The notes: a model not told the origin generated them from the sequence alone. Positions 29,532-44,154 are shown, counted from the stretch's first letter. The stretch: DNA of 64,000 nucleotides from Thermochromatium tepidum ATCC 43061 (GCF_009664085.1 NZ_CP039268.1:2833001-2897000); one strand, 5' to 3'. Program-made: numbers and translations.

Positions 29532-31062
29532 ATGCAGCTGACACTCTGGTCCTACGAAGGGCCACCCCATGTGGGTGCGATGCGCATCGCCGCCTCGATG
29601 AAGGGTGTGCACCTGATCCTGCATGCCCCTCAGGGCGACACCTATGCCGATCTGCTGTTCACCATGATCGAGCGCCGCCCCACGCGCCCACCCGTGAGCT
29701 ATACCAGCTTCCAGGCGCGCGATCTGGGTCGTGACACGGCTGCACTGTTCAAGACCACGGTCGAGGCCGCCTATGGGCGCTTCAAGCCTGAGTTGATCCT
29801 GATCGGCGAGTCCTGCACCGCCGAACTGATCCAGGATCAGCCGGGCGCCCTGGCCCAGGGGATGGGGCTGCCGGTCCCGGTGCTGCCGCTCGAACTGCCG
29901 GCCTATACGCGCAAAGAGAACTGGGGGGCGAGCGAGACCTTCTATCAGCTGGTCCGGGGACTGCTCAAAAGCCGCGTCCCGGCACCTGGCGCCGCCCCTG
30001 AGCGACGCGCCCCGGGTGTACGGCCAAAGGCCAATCTGCTCGGCCCAACCGCACTCGGTTTCCGCTGTCGCGACGATATCCTGGAAGTGACGCGCCTGCT
30101 CGAGTCGATCGGCATCGAGGTCAATCTGGTCGCCCCGCTCGGCGCCACGGTCGCCGATTTGAAGCGTATCCCAGAGGCCGACTTCAACGTTTGTCTCTAT
30201 CCCGAGATCGCCGATCAAGCCTGCGACTGGCTGCGTCGCAGCTTCGGTCAGCCAGTGGTCAAGACGGTCCCGATCGGCATCGGCGCCACCCGCGAGTTCC
30301 TCCAGGAGGCCGCGCGCGCCGCCGGGATCGAAGTCGACACGACACCCGAGCCAATCTCGTCTAGAATGCCTTGGTACGCGCGGTCCATCGACTCGACCTA
30401 TCTGACGGGCAAGCGGGTCTTCATCTTTGGTGATGCGACGCACGCGGTGGCCGCGGCGCGGATCGCGGCCGAAGAGCTCGGCTTTACGGTCGTGGGTCTT
30501 GGCACCTACAGCCGCGAGTTTGCCCGTGAGGTCCGCGCGGTGGCCAAGCGCTACGGCGTCGAACCCCTGATCACGGACGACTACCTCGAGGTGGAGTCCA
30601 GGGTCGCCGAACTGCACCCAGAGCTGGTGCTCGGTACCCAGATGGAGCGCCACATCGCCAAGCGTCTGGGGATCCCCTGCGCGGTGATCTCGGCGCCGGT
30701 GCACATCCAGGACTTCCCGTGCCGGTATGCGCCGCAGATGGGCTTCGAGGGCGCCAACGTCATCTTCGACACCTGGGTCCACCCGTTGATGATGGGACTT
30801 GAGGAGCATCTCCTCACCATGTTTCGGGAGGACTTTGAGTTTCACGATGGCGCGACACCCTCGCACCTGGGGCCGACGACCACGCGCCCGATCCAGACGC
30901 CGGAGTCGACGCGGGCCGACGCGAATACCATGATTTGGGCACCGGAAGCCGAGCAGGAACTGAAAAAGATCCCGTTCTTCGTGCGTGGCAAGGCCAGGCG
31001 CAACACCGAGCGTTTCGCCGAAGAACGCGGGATCCAGACCATCACTGTGGAGACGCTCTACG

Positions 31063-31088
<26 letters not shown>
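29532..31088 (+). CDS. bchB: Dark-operative protochlorophyllide reductase, subunit B
   Basis: 518 residues. It pairs with BchN and provides the unusual aspartate ligand of the interfacial [4Fe-4S] cluster: Asp36 in [10 protein letters not shown] is at exactly the conserved position. The substrate pocket is formed largely by this subunit, and the C-terminal segment ([16 protein letters not shown]) is the family PCP_red-type tail. The end overlaps bchH by 26 bases. Confidence 0.97.
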
Positions 31089-35698
<4,610 letters not shown>

Positions 35699-35699
<1 letters not shown>

Positions 35700-36400
35700 T
35701 GCTGGACGCCTCCTATCACGAACGGCGCGGCAAGATCAAAACCTATTTCGATCGCACCGCCGCCGACGCCTGGTCCAAGCTGACCTCGGACGCCAAGGTC
35801 AGCCGGGTGCGCGAGACGGTGCGCGCTGGGCGTGACGAGATGCGCCGCACCTTGTTGAGCTGGCTGCCCGAGGACCTGAGCGGCAAACGGTTGCTCGATG
35901 CCGGCTGCGGTACCGGGATGCTGGCGGTCGAGGCGGCGCGGCGCGGGGCCGAGGTCGTCGCCATCGACGTGGCCCCGACGCTCATTGAGATCGCCCGCGA
36001 GCGTCTGCCGGCGGATCTGGGGCCGGGTTCGGTCGCGTTTTTGGCCGGTGATATGCTCGATCCGGCGCATGGCCAGTTCGATCATGTGGTCGCCATGGAC
36101 TCACTCATCCACTATCGCCCCGAGGACGTGGTGAAGGTCTTGGCAGGGCTGGCTGCGCGCACCCTGGGCTCGATCGTCTTCACCTTTGCACCGAGGACGA
36201 TCCCGCTGACCATCCTGCATGCGATCGGTCAGCTCTTTCCGCGTTCCGATCGCTCGCCGGCCATCGAGCCCGTGAGCGAGGCGAGGCTGCGGGGCCTGAT
36301 TGGCGCAGACTCCGGGCTGAGCGCGTGGCAGCCCGGAAGGACGAGACGCATCGCCGTCGGGTTCTATATGTCTCAGGGGCTGGAGCTACTCCCGCGCTGA
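35699..36400 (+). CDS. bchM: Mg-protoporphyrin IX O-methyltransferase
   Basis: About 233 residues. It methylates the C13 propionate of Mg-protoporphyrin IX with SAM. The SAM motif I is LLDAGCGTGML, followed by VVAIDVAPTLIEIA and VVAMDSLIHYRPED. The ATG shares bases with the bchL stop. It ends the tightly overlapped bchFNBHLM run; lhaA, which often follows here in purple bacteria, is absent. Confidence 0.96.
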
Positions 36401-36631
36401 GACGTTGTGGTGAGACGCTCGCGATGGGGTCACCCCGTGCGAGCGGTTGGGTGGGCCTGGGGGATTACTCGGCAGACCCCAGGCGATTGGAATCGAGGAC
36501 TGTGTTTCGCTACGCGGGTTGTTCTAAGGCTGTCTAGGCGCCTGACGAATGGATTCGGCCCATGGCAGCCACCGCGCATCGGTCTAGCCGGTCACCCCGG
36601 TTGGCTTAATTACTCTAACGGAGGTTAACTC
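36401..36631. other. bchM-puhA intergenic region
   Basis: About 230 bases without a gene. GGAGG lies 7 bases before the puhA ATG, a strong ribosome binding site. No good match to TGT-N12-ACA is seen. Short GC-rich inverted repeats (GGGG...CCCC near 36426-36436) are present. It probably contains a separate puh promoter or an mRNA processing site. Confidence 0.4.
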
Positions 36632-37411
36632 ATGTCTGCTGGCATCACTCATTATATCGACGCCGCCCAGATCACCATCTGGGCCTTCTGGCTCTTCTTC
36701 TTCGGCCTCATCATCTATCTGCGTCGCGAGGATAAGCGCGAAGGCTATCCGCTCGACTCGGACCGCACCGAGCGCTCGGGCGGTCGCGTCAAGGTCGTGG
36801 GCTTCCCCGATCTGCCCGACCCCAAGACCTTCGTCCTGCCGCACAATGGCGGTACCGTCGTGGCCCCGCGCGTCGAGGCGCCGGTGGCGGTCAATGCCAC
36901 GCCCTTCTCTCCGGCCCCCGGCTCGCCGCTCGTGCCCAATGGCGATCCGATGCTCTCGGGTTTCGGCCCGGCGGCCTCGCCCGATCGTCCTAAGCACTGC
37001 GATCTGACCTTCGAGGGTCTTCCCAAGATCGTGCCGATGCGTGTGGCCAAGGAGTTCTCGATCGCGGAGGGCGATCCGGACCCGCGCGGCATGACCGTCG
37101 TTGGTCTCGACGGCGAGGTCGCGGGCACCGTTTCCGACGTCTGGGTCGATCGTTCCGAACCGCAGATCCGTTATCTGGAAGTTGAGGTCGCCGCCAACAA
37201 GAAGAAGGTCCTGTTGCCGATCGGCTTCAGCCGTTTCGACAAGAAGGCGCGCAAGGTCAAGGTCGATGCGATCAAGGCAGCGCACTTTGCCAATGTGCCG
37301 ACGCTCTCTAATCCAGACCAGGTCACACTCTACGAGGAAGACAAGGTCTGCGCCTACTACGCAGGCGGCAAGCTCTACGCCACAGCCGAGCGTGCCGGTC
37401 CCCTGCTGTGA
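36632..37411 (+). CDS. puhA: Photosynthetic reaction centre H subunit
   Basis: 259 residues. The H subunit caps the L-M core on the cytoplasmic side and helps proton delivery to QB. One transmembrane helix lies at about residues 12-30 ([17 protein letters not shown]), followed by [13 protein letters not shown] and a large cytoplasmic beta-barrel domain with the family motif [15 protein letters not shown]. From memory it is nearly identical to the crystallised Thermochromatium tepidum subunit. puhB overlaps the stop. Confidence 0.98.
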
Positions 37412-38067
37412 GGGAATATGACTTCGAGCCCATCCCGGGCTTGCCCGAGCGCCTGCCTCCCGGCGAGGAGGTGCTCTGGCAGGGGGCGCCGAGCTGGAAA
37501 TCTCTGACTCGGCGCGCCTTTCATGTCCGTAAGGTGGCGATCTATTTCGGTGTGTTGGCGGTTTTGGCCGTGCTGGTGGATGCCTCGGACGGTCTGACCC
37601 TGATCAGCCTGGTCCAGGGACTGACCTGGATCCTGTTTCTGGCGGCCCTCTCCGTCGGCGCCCTGACCTGGTTGGGGTGGTCAATGGCGCGCTCCAGCCT
37701 CTACACCATTACCAACAAGCGCGTGGTCATGCGTATCGGCGCCGCCTTGCCGATGATGATGAATCTACCGTTCAAGCAGGTGCGCGCGGCCGATCTGCGC
37801 GTCTATGAAGACGGTACCGGGGATATTCCACTGCTCCTGGATCCCTCCGCCAAGCTGTCCTATCTGATCTTTTGGCCGCATGTGCGGCCTTGGCACTTCA
37901 CCCCGGTCCAGCCGATGTTGCGTAGCATCCCGGACGCCGCCAAGGTCGCTGGCATCCTGGCCGATGCGCTCCAGGACTATCTGGAGTCGGAAACGACGGC
38001 TCGGCTCTCCGGCAACGCGGCGACGAACGATACGGTTCCAGCCTCCGCGACCGAAACCCTAGCCTGA
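37408..38067 (+). CDS. puhB: Reaction-centre assembly factor PuhB
   Basis: 219 residues, starting at a GTG that overlaps the puhA stop. PuhB is a membrane protein needed for efficient reaction-centre assembly and is thought to be a dimer that associates with the RC. Two or three helices at about 45-95, then a PH-like segment ([15 protein letters not shown]). The position after puhA is conserved in purple bacteria. Confidence 0.94.
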   Translation: MREYDFEPIPGLPERLPPGEEVLWQGAPSWKSLTRRAFHVRKVAIYFGVLAVLAVLVDASDGLTLISLVQGLTWILFLAALSVGALTWLGWSMARSSLYTITNKRVVMRIGAALPMMMNLPFKQVRAADLRVYEDGTGDIPLLLDPSAKLSYLIFWPHVRPWHFTPVQPMLRSIPDAAKVAGILADALQDYLESETTARLSGNAATNDTVPASATETLA

Positions 38068-38080
38068 ATGAGGTCAGTGA

Positions 38081-38539
38081 GTGAGTGATGCATCCGAGGG
38101 ACGTGCCTTTCCCAAGGGCGTCCTGATCGCTGTTGGGATTTTGTTGGGCCTTACCATCGTCATGGTCGCCGTCGCGCGTCTAACCGGCTACAGGCTGCCC
38201 CAGGCCCCCTTCCTGCCCGAGGTCGAGTCGCGCGATATCCGCTTCATCGCGCAGCCGGATGGTTCCATGTCCGTGCGTGATGCGGCCACGGACGAGCTCA
38301 TCCAGACCTTGCCGCCTGGCAGTGAGGGTTTCGTGCGCGGCATGTTGCGGGGCCTGGAACGTCAGCGCAAAGGATACAAGGCCGATATCAGCGAACCCTT
38401 CCATCTGGCGCGGCGCGAGGATGGCATGTTGACGCTCGAGGATCCGATCACTGGAATCCGGCTCGATTTGCGGGCCTATGGAGTAGACAATGCCGCTGCC
38501 TTCGCGGTGTTCCTGCGCTCGGTTCCGGTGCGGCATTGA
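38081..38539 (+). CDS. puhC: PuhC photosynthetic complex assembly protein
   Basis: 152 residues from a GTG with GAGGT upstream. One N-terminal membrane helix (about 13-33) and a periplasmic domain (FIAQPDGSMSVRDAATDE, ITGIRLDLRAYG). PuhC is needed for normal RC-LH1 core levels and organisation in Rhodobacter. 13 bases downstream of puhB. Confidence 0.93.
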   Translation: MSDASEGRAFPKGVLIAVGILLGLTIVMVAVARLTGYRLPQAPFLPEVESRDIRFIAQPDGSMSVRDAATDELIQTLPPGSEGFVRGMLRGLERQRKGYKADISEPFHLARREDGMLTLEDPITGIRLDLRAYGVDNAAAFAVFLRSVPVRH

Positions 38540-38622
38540 GGCGGATCACCCGAGGGGGCAAGACAGAAGTTCCGTCTCCCACGATCTTCCGGACCGCCGA
38601 GCGCCGAGACGCACGCTGACCC

Positions 38623-39513
38623 ATGGCTGATTACGGTTTCCCCTTCCTGTTTGCGCTCGGGCTCTGGTGGTCGAGTACGGGGATCGTACTCTATCTCAAC
38701 AATCTTCCTGGACGCACCTTCCGCTGGACGCTCATGGGCGGGTCGGTCGTCCTGGCCATCGCCATCTTTGTCTTGATTGTGAGCAGTACCTCGACCGGGG
38801 TGGTCAGCGCCTATGTCGCCTTCACCGCAGGTGTGGTGATCTGGGGCGTGATCGAGATGAGCTACTTTACCGGCTTGATCACGGGGCCGCGCAAGACGGC
38901 CTGTCCGCCCGGGTGCTCGAAGTGGAAGCGCTTTGGGCTGGCGATCCTCACCAGCCTCTATCACGAGCTCCTGATCCTCTCGACCCTGCTGTTCATGGTG
39001 CTGGCCACCTGGGATGAGCCGAACCAGGTCGGTACCTGGACCTTCGTCGTGCTCTGGATCATGCGCTGGAGCGCCAAGCTGAACCTCTTCCTCGGTGTAC
39101 CCAATCTCAACGAGGAGTGGATGCCCGAACCGCTGCGCTATCTCAAGACCTACATGGTCAAGCGAGCGATGAATCTATTGTTCCCCGTTTCAGTCACACT
39201 GGCCACCATCGTCGATGTGCTGATCGTCTTGGAGGCGCTTTCGCCAGAGGTCACTGGGGCGGCTGCCGTGGGTCTGATCTTGGTTGCCACCCTGCTGGGT
39301 CTCGCAATCCTGGAGCACTGGCTTCTGGTGTTGCCCCTGCCCGACGAGGCGCTCTGGGCCTGGGCGCTGCCGGCCCATGCGCCACACGACAACCAGGATC
39401 GCGAGGCTCGCTCGCCGGACGACTCTGTGGCAAGCCTGCACATCCTCCAACCCAGGACGCCTCCTCAAGCGGACGCCTCGAGGCATCTCCCGGCCAGGGT
39501 GGGTCGTCTCTGA
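38623..39513 (+). CDS. puhE: PuhE (DUF3623) membrane protein
   Basis: 296 residues with about eight helices. The N-terminus (FPFLFALGLWWSSTGIVLYL) and YHELLILSTLL, MRWSAKLNLFLGVPNLN are PuhE family features. PuhE modulates bacteriochlorophyll production and RC-LH1 levels. The last 50 residues are polar and poorly conserved. In many purple bacteria acsF follows; here it does not. Confidence 0.93.
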   Translation: MADYGFPFLFALGLWWSSTGIVLYLNNLPGRTFRWTLMGGSVVLAIAIFVLIVSSTSTGVVSAYVAFTAGVVIWGVIEMSYFTGLITGPRKTACPPGCSKWKRFGLAILTSLYHELLILSTLLFMVLATWDEPNQVGTWTFVVLWIMRWSAKLNLFLGVPNLNEEWMPEPLRYLKTYMVKRAMNLLFPVSVTLATIVDVLIVLEALSPEVTGAAAVGLILVATLLGLAILEHWLLVLPLPDEALWAWALPAHAPHDNQDREARSPDDSVASLHILQPRTPPQADASRHLPARVGRL

Positions 39514-39857
39514 CCCGGCGCACTCGTGTTCGGCCCGTTTCGTCCGTGGCATGACGGGGCGAGTGCGGGGAACTTTCAGCGCACACAGCGCTACAGACTG
39601 GAGCTTGAAGATAATTCTCGATATACTGCGCGCCCAACCTAATGGGAGCCGCGTGCTTGCGGATCATCCAGAGTGCTTCCGGTCTAGACATCAAGTCGGA
39701 TGATAGGGGGTCGGTTTGCATCGATTGCTCGGGCAATCGATGGGGACCAGTGTGAGGAGCATCGCTGGGGGCGCTTCAGGGTTGTCGGTCAGGTTGGAGC
39801 ACAGGCGGTTTCCCGCAGTGAGAACTACAATGACAGCGACTCAAACCGACTAGGTAG
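39514..39857. other. Non-coding stretch with a perfect hairpin, puhE to hemN-like gene
   Basis: 344 bases without a supported ORF. The one clear element is a 10-bp perfect hairpin at 39719-39742. No FNR-type TTGAT-N4-ATCAA or PpsR TGT-N12-ACA site was seen. Confidence 0.5.
39719..39742. promoter_or_regulatory. 10-bp perfect inverted repeat with TCGG loop
   Basis: CATCGATTGC and GCAATCGATG flank a TCGG tetraloop, 116 bases before the hemN-like start. No T run follows, so it is more likely an operator or a leader-RNA hairpin than a terminator. Confidence 0.6.
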
Positions 39858-41228
39858 GTGACAGACATGGCGCCTCCTCTCCCCACGAGCCTTCCATTGG
39901 AATTCCTCGAACGGTACGACCTCATGGCGCCCGGTTGTCCGATGTCCTCGCTGGGTTCGGCTGGGGACAAACCCTTTACCCAGGCGCAATATCTAGATGT
40001 CCTGGACACACTCCGTCAGACGCCTGATGGCAATCTCGCTGTTTACATCCATGTCCCCTTCTGTCACGTGCGCTGTCTCTACTGCGCTTGTGACACCACT
40101 GTGACCCATAGCCTGGAGAAGGTCGACCAGTATCTCGACGCACTCGAACGTGAAATGGGGATGGTGACGGAGCGCATCGGTCGGCGTCGTCCGATTCAGC
40201 AGCTCCATGTCGGTGGCGGTACCCCAAACCATCTCAACGAGCCGCAGTTGGCGCGGCTGATGGAGATCATCGAGAGTCATTTCACGCTCACCCCAGAGTC
40301 CTGTGCCTCCATCGAGTGTAACCCACGCCGCGCCTCGGTCGGTCAGCTCGAACTGATCCATGGGCTGGGGTTCAAGCGCATCAGCTTTGGCGTTCAGGAC
40401 CTCAATGCCGACGTGCAGCGCGCCATCGGGCGTGTGCAGTCGCTCAACATGGTGCGCGACGTCTTCCTGACCGCGCGCCAGATCGGATTCCAGAGCATCA
40501 ATCTGGATCTGGTCTATGGGTTGCCGTTCCAGACGCCGCGCGGTTTCCAGACTACCCTGGATCAGGTGCTGGATCTGGGTCCGGATCGGGTCGCCTGTTT
40601 CAGCTATGCCCATGACCCCGCCCGCCGCCCCCACCAGCACGCCATCGACACCGCCCATCTCCCATCCCCCGCCGAAAAGCTCGCACTGTTCCACCGCGCC
40701 GTGCATACCTTCACCGAGGCCGGTTATCGCTGGGTCGGACTGGATCTGTTCGTGTTGGAGGACGACGAGCTCTATACAGCCCAGGTCGCCGGGCGGCTCT
40801 ATCGCAACGCGCTCGGTTACACCACCAGTGCGGATCGGCAGGTGCTGGCGTTTGGTCCGAGCGGTACGGCCGAGTTGGGCGATGCGCTCATCCGCAACGA
40901 AAGCGATCTGCGCGTCTGGCAGATGCGCGTGAACAATGGTCAGTTCCCTGTGGCCTGGGGCCGGCGTCTCGACGAGACCGACCGGCGCCGACGTCAGGCC
41001 ATGCTGCATCTCATGTGCAATCTAAAGCTTCCGGCCAGTTCGGCTGCCGATCTCGATCACGAATACGAACAGCTCTGTCGCAAGGCCGAGCAGGGCTTGG
41101 TCGAGATCTCGGATGAAGGCATTCGACTGACCCCCCAGGGGCGTTACATCCTGCACGGTCTCTGTTCTGACCAGGACGACCGGGGCGACTGCGGCGCGAA
41201 TCAGTGGCGTTTTAGGATGCCCTCGTGA
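39858..41228 (+). CDS. HemN-like radical SAM protein
   Basis: 456 residues from a GTG; an ATG three codons later is also possible. The radical SAM cluster motif is CHVRCLYCAC, in the CX3CX2CXC form of HemN, with HVGGGTPN binding SAM and YIHVPFCH before it. The whole sequence aligns with oxygen-independent coproporphyrinogen III oxidase, including NYAH-like FSYAHDP, GLDLF and GYTTSAD. However, the N-terminal substrate loop (PRYTSYPTA in E. coli HemN) is replaced by PGCPMSSLG. It may be a true anaerobic CPO or a paralogue with another tetrapyrrole role. Co-directional with bchJ, overlapping it (GTGA). Confidence 0.88.
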   Translation: MTDMAPPLPTSLPLEFLERYDLMAPGCPMSSLGSAGDKPFTQAQYLDVLDTLRQTPDGNLAVYIHVPFCHVRCLYCACDTTVTHSLEKVDQYLDALEREMGMVTERIGRRRPIQQLHVGGGTPNHLNEPQLARLMEIIESHFTLTPESCASIECNPRRASVGQLELIHGLGFKRISFGVQDLNADVQRAIGRVQSLNMVRDVFLTARQIGFQSINLDLVYGLPFQTPRGFQTTLDQVLDLGPDRVACFSYAHDPARRPHQHAIDTAHLPSPAEKLALFHRAVHTFTEAGYRWVGLDLFVLEDDELYTAQVAGRLYRNALGYTTSADRQVLAFGPSGTAELGDALIRNESDLRVWQMRVNNGQFPVAWGRRLDETDRRRRQAMLHLMCNLKLPASSAADLDHEYEQLCRKAEQGLVEISDEGIRLTPQGRYILHGLCSDQDDRGDCGANQWRFRMPS

Positions 41229-41824
41229 GTCGAACCGACAATCAGGGCCGTATCGGCCCCAATGCCGTTATCCGCGTTCTTGAGTCGCTGAATGAGCGAA
41301 CTGGCCGCACGGTCGCCGAGTCGGTGTTTCAGCGGGCCGGTCTGGGCGGCTACCTCGTGGTGCCTCCCGACTCCATGGTGCCGGAGGCCGAGGTCATCGC
41401 GCTGCAACAGGCGTTGCGCGCTGAACTCGGTATCGCCGAGGCGCGCGCGATCGCGCGCGATGCCGGGCGGCGCACCGGCGACTATCTGCTCGCGCGACGC
41501 ATCCCGCGTCCGGCCCAGGTCCTGCTCAAGATCCTGCCAGCGAAGTTGGCTGCCCATACCCTGCTCAAGGCGATCGCGGGCAATGCCTGGACCTTCGTCG
41601 GGACCGGGCGGTTTATGGTCGTGTCTGACGATCCGCCGCGGATCGAGATCACTGATTCGCCGCTCTGTCGCGGCACCCAGTCCGACGAGCCGTTGTGCGA
41701 CTTCTATGTCGGCACCTTCGAGCGGCTGTTCCGGGTGCTGGTGCATCCGGATACGGTCTTCACTGAGACGGCCTGTCAGGCGATGGGCGATTCGAGTTGT
41801 CTGTTCGAGGCGCACTGGTCATAG
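41225..41824 (+). CDS. bchJ: BchJ, V4R-domain bacteriochlorophyll protein
   Basis: 199 residues. The C-terminal half carries the V4R (4-vinyl reductase) domain with LCDFYVGTFERLF and the conserved Cys residues (SPLCRG, TACQAMGDSSCLF). BchJ was first assigned as the 8-vinyl reductase; later work gave that activity to BciA/BciB, and BchJ is now seen as a substrate carrier or chaperone. The GTG start overlaps the hemN-like stop; the next gene overlaps its end. Confidence 0.92.
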   Translation: MSRTDNQGRIGPNAVIRVLESLNERTGRTVAESVFQRAGLGGYLVVPPDSMVPEAEVIALQQALRAELGIAEARAIARDAGRRTGDYLLARRIPRPAQVLLKILPAKLAAHTLLKAIAGNAWTFVGTGRFMVVSDDPPRIEITDSPLCRGTQSDEPLCDFYVGTFERLFRVLVHPDTVFTETACQAMGDSSCLFEAHWS

Positions 41825-43215
41825 CGAGTCGCTCGGTTCTGCACCCTTCCCGGTGGTTGAATGATCCGGGCCCGGTGCTCCTCACCGATGAGGGTCGATT
41901 CAGTGGGAGTGCCCTGGCGCACCGGGTTACCGAGCGTGCCGCCGTCTTTGCGGACTGTGGTCTAAAGCCCGGACAGGTCGTGATGGCGCCTGATGCACCT
42001 GCCCTCGATCTGATCCTGACGATCCTCGCACTGGGGCAGATCGGGGCCGGGATCTTCCCCTATCGTTCTAGCCTCGATGCGGTTGCACGTCTGGCGTTGG
42101 CAAGATCAGCCGGGGTCGAATGGCTGTGGCAACCGGATAGCCTGGATTTGATCCCGCTTGCGGACCAGACCCAGCGTCCGCCCATCGCACCCGAAACACG
42201 GGTCGCGCTCTTGATCAAGACCAGCGGTAGCAGTGGTCAGCCCCGGATCGTGATGCACGGTTATCCTGGGCTTCTGGCCTCGGCCCAGCGCGTCAATGCG
42301 CGGCTTGGGGTCACCACCGACTCGACCTGGCTCTGTTGTCTTCGGCCCAGCCACATCGGTGGCGCGGCCATCCTCTATCGCGCTGCGCTTGCGGGTTCGA
42401 ATCTGCGGTTACAGACCGGCTTCGATGCCCCGACCGTACGGCGCGAGCTGGAGATACATGGTGTGACCCATGTCTCACTCGTCCCGCCTATGCTCGCCCG
42501 CTTGCTGGATCTCGGGGGCCGTGCGCCGCCGAGTCTGCGCGTGGTGTTGATTGGCGGGCAGGCCTTGAGTCGTCCACTCGCCGAGCGCGCGCTGGCCGCT
42601 GGTTGGCCGCTTTGGATCACCTATGGCATGACTGAGACCGGCTCCCAGGTCGCGACCAGCGGACCGCTCACCCCAGCAGACGGCGCATTGGATCCTAGCC
42701 TCGTCACGCCCCTACCCGGGGTCGAGATCGCGGCGCCGAGCTGCGATGTACCGCCCCAACGTCTGCGCATCCGCGGACCCATGCTGATGCTCGGCTATGC
42801 CAATCCCGAGCGCAGGGCCGGAGAGGGTCTGGCCGAAGGCGGCTGGTTCGAGCCGGCCGACCTCGGCTGTCTGAGCCATGACGGACGCTTGCGGATACTG
42901 GGACGCGCCGACGAGATCCGGGTGATCGGCGGGACCAATGTGTCCTTGACCCGGGTCGCGCAGGTTGTGCAGGAGGCGCCGGGTGTCAGCGAGGTGCAGA
43001 TCGTCACCACCCCGGATACCGTTTGGGGGCATCGCCTGACCGCGGTCTATGCCGGAACGAGCGACGAGGCCGAGCTCGCCGCCTGGTGCCAGACCCATCT
43101 GAGCGGTCCCGAATGCCCGCGCGCCTTTCTCAGACTGGAGCGGCTGCCGTTGCTCGACTCGGGCAAATACGATCGTGCCCGGATCGCGGCCTTGGTTCGG
43201 GCTTCTGCGGGCTGA
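41797..43215 (+). CDS. menE: MenE-like o-succinylbenzoate-CoA ligase
   Basis: Up to 472 residues. The AMP-binding enzyme fold has the P-loop KTSGSSGQPRIV, TYGMTETGSQV and GWFEPADLG. MenE-type features are WLCCLRPSHIGGAAIL, VSLVPPMLARLL and the short length. MenE activates o-succinylbenzoate in menaquinone synthesis; Chromatiaceae reaction centres use menaquinone as QA. The start is uncertain: the TTG at 41797 overlaps bchJ by 28 bases, and internal CTG codons are alternatives. No other men gene is in the window. Confidence 0.82.
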   Translation: MSVRGALVIASRSVLHPSRWLNDPGPVLLTDEGRFSGSALAHRVTERAAVFADCGLKPGQVVMAPDAPALDLILTILALGQIGAGIFPYRSSLDAVARLALARSAGVEWLWQPDSLDLIPLADQTQRPPIAPETRVALLIKTSGSSGQPRIVMHGYPGLLASAQRVNARLGVTTDSTWLCCLRPSHIGGAAILYRAALAGSNLRLQTGFDAPTVRRELEIHGVTHVSLVPPMLARLLDLGGRAPPSLRVVLIGGQALSRPLAERALAAGWPLWITYGMTETGSQVATSGPLTPADGALDPSLVTPLPGVEIAAPSCDVPPQRLRIRGPMLMLGYANPERRAGEGLAEGGWFEPADLGCLSHDGRLRILGRADEIRVIGGTNVSLTRVAQVVQEAPGVSEVQIVTTPDTVWGHRLTAVYAGTSDEAELAAWCQTHLSGPECPRAFLRLERLPLLDSGKYDRARIAALVRASAG

Positions 43216-43304
43216 AGCCGCAGGTGGCACACCTGAGAAATGAATCCGAACCAGCCTGATGCTTGCGCGGACCGCCGGACCCGAGCAGGCCGCCATCCAG
43301 AGAC

Positions 43305-44102
43305 TCAGGGATGCCCAGAGGGTGCATCACCGGCAGTCGGCGCGCCCGGCATGCCCATCTCGCGCTCCTGGTAATCGGCCGGCACCTCGAACAGGGTCGC
43401 CGCCATGGGTTCACGGCGGATGGCCCGCACCTCGGTCTCGGTCTCCAACGTGGTCCCCATGAGCTGCATCCTGGACCTGGTCAGGATCGGATAGCCCTTG
43501 ATCTTCTCCAGCTCGGCGCGTTGCGCACGCCCGGCCTCGGAATCGGCCAAGAGACCCTCGGGGCCAGAGAGGCGCATCAGGTCGGTGTAACGGTCCAGGT
43601 CCAGGTTCAGGTCCTCGGCGGCCCAGATCTCCTGCTCGATCTCCATCAGGCCGGTCTTGGCCACCCGATACTTGCGGCAGTTCCAGCCGTTGATCTCGCG
43701 TGTCTCATCGGTCGGCTCGACCGTGATCTTGGTCTGTCCCATCAGGGCGCGCATCTGCTCCATGCCTGGTTTGGACAGGCCTTCCATCATGCCCTTGGCG
43801 TTGATCGTGTAGAACTCCTTGGCGCCGTGGTTCATGAAGGTCATGTCACCCGTGGCGGGGTCGAGGATCATGTCGGTCCCGTTCGGATCGGTGCTTGCGA
43901 CCTTCATCTTGCCGTAGGCGACGAGGGTGTGGCTGACATCTTCGGTCGGGTCCTCGCCGCTCAGTCCCGAGCGGCGATTGACCGTTTCGATGAACAGGCC
44001 CTCGTCATCGGCCAGTGCGAGGGAAGGGGCGAGCACGAGTGCCAGTAGAGCCGCGAGTGCGAGCGAGACGAGCCGTGCAGAGCAAACACTGAGATGCTTC
44101 AT
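43305..44102 (-). CDS. Periplasmic protein of unknown function (DUF4412-like)
   Basis: 265 residues with a clear signal peptide (hydrophobic about 12-30, cleavage after ALA near residue 31). The mature part is acidic and contains INGWNCRKYRV, the kind of segment found in DUF4412-like periplasmic proteins, and EIWAAEDLNLDLDRY. No catalytic motif. It is the last gene of the leftward ior-paa unit, 52 bases after paaK. The role in that pathway, if any, is unclear. Confidence 0.75.
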   Translation of the reverse strand: MKHLSVCSARLVSLALAALLALVLAPSLALADDEGLFIETVNRRSGLSGEDPTEDVSHTLVAYGKMKVASTDPNGTDMILDPATGDMTFMNHGAKEFYTINAKGMMEGLSKPGMEQMRALMGQTKITVEPTDETREINGWNCRKYRVAKTGLMEIEQEIWAAEDLNLDLDRYTDLMRLSGPEGLLADSEAGRAQRAELEKIKGYPILTRSRMQLMGTTLETETEVRAIRREPMAATLFEVPADYQEREMGMPGAPTAGDAPSGHP

Positions 44103-44154
44103 CGGTTTTCCTGTGGGTTGATGGGAGACGGGTCATCTGGGGATGACGGGCGGT

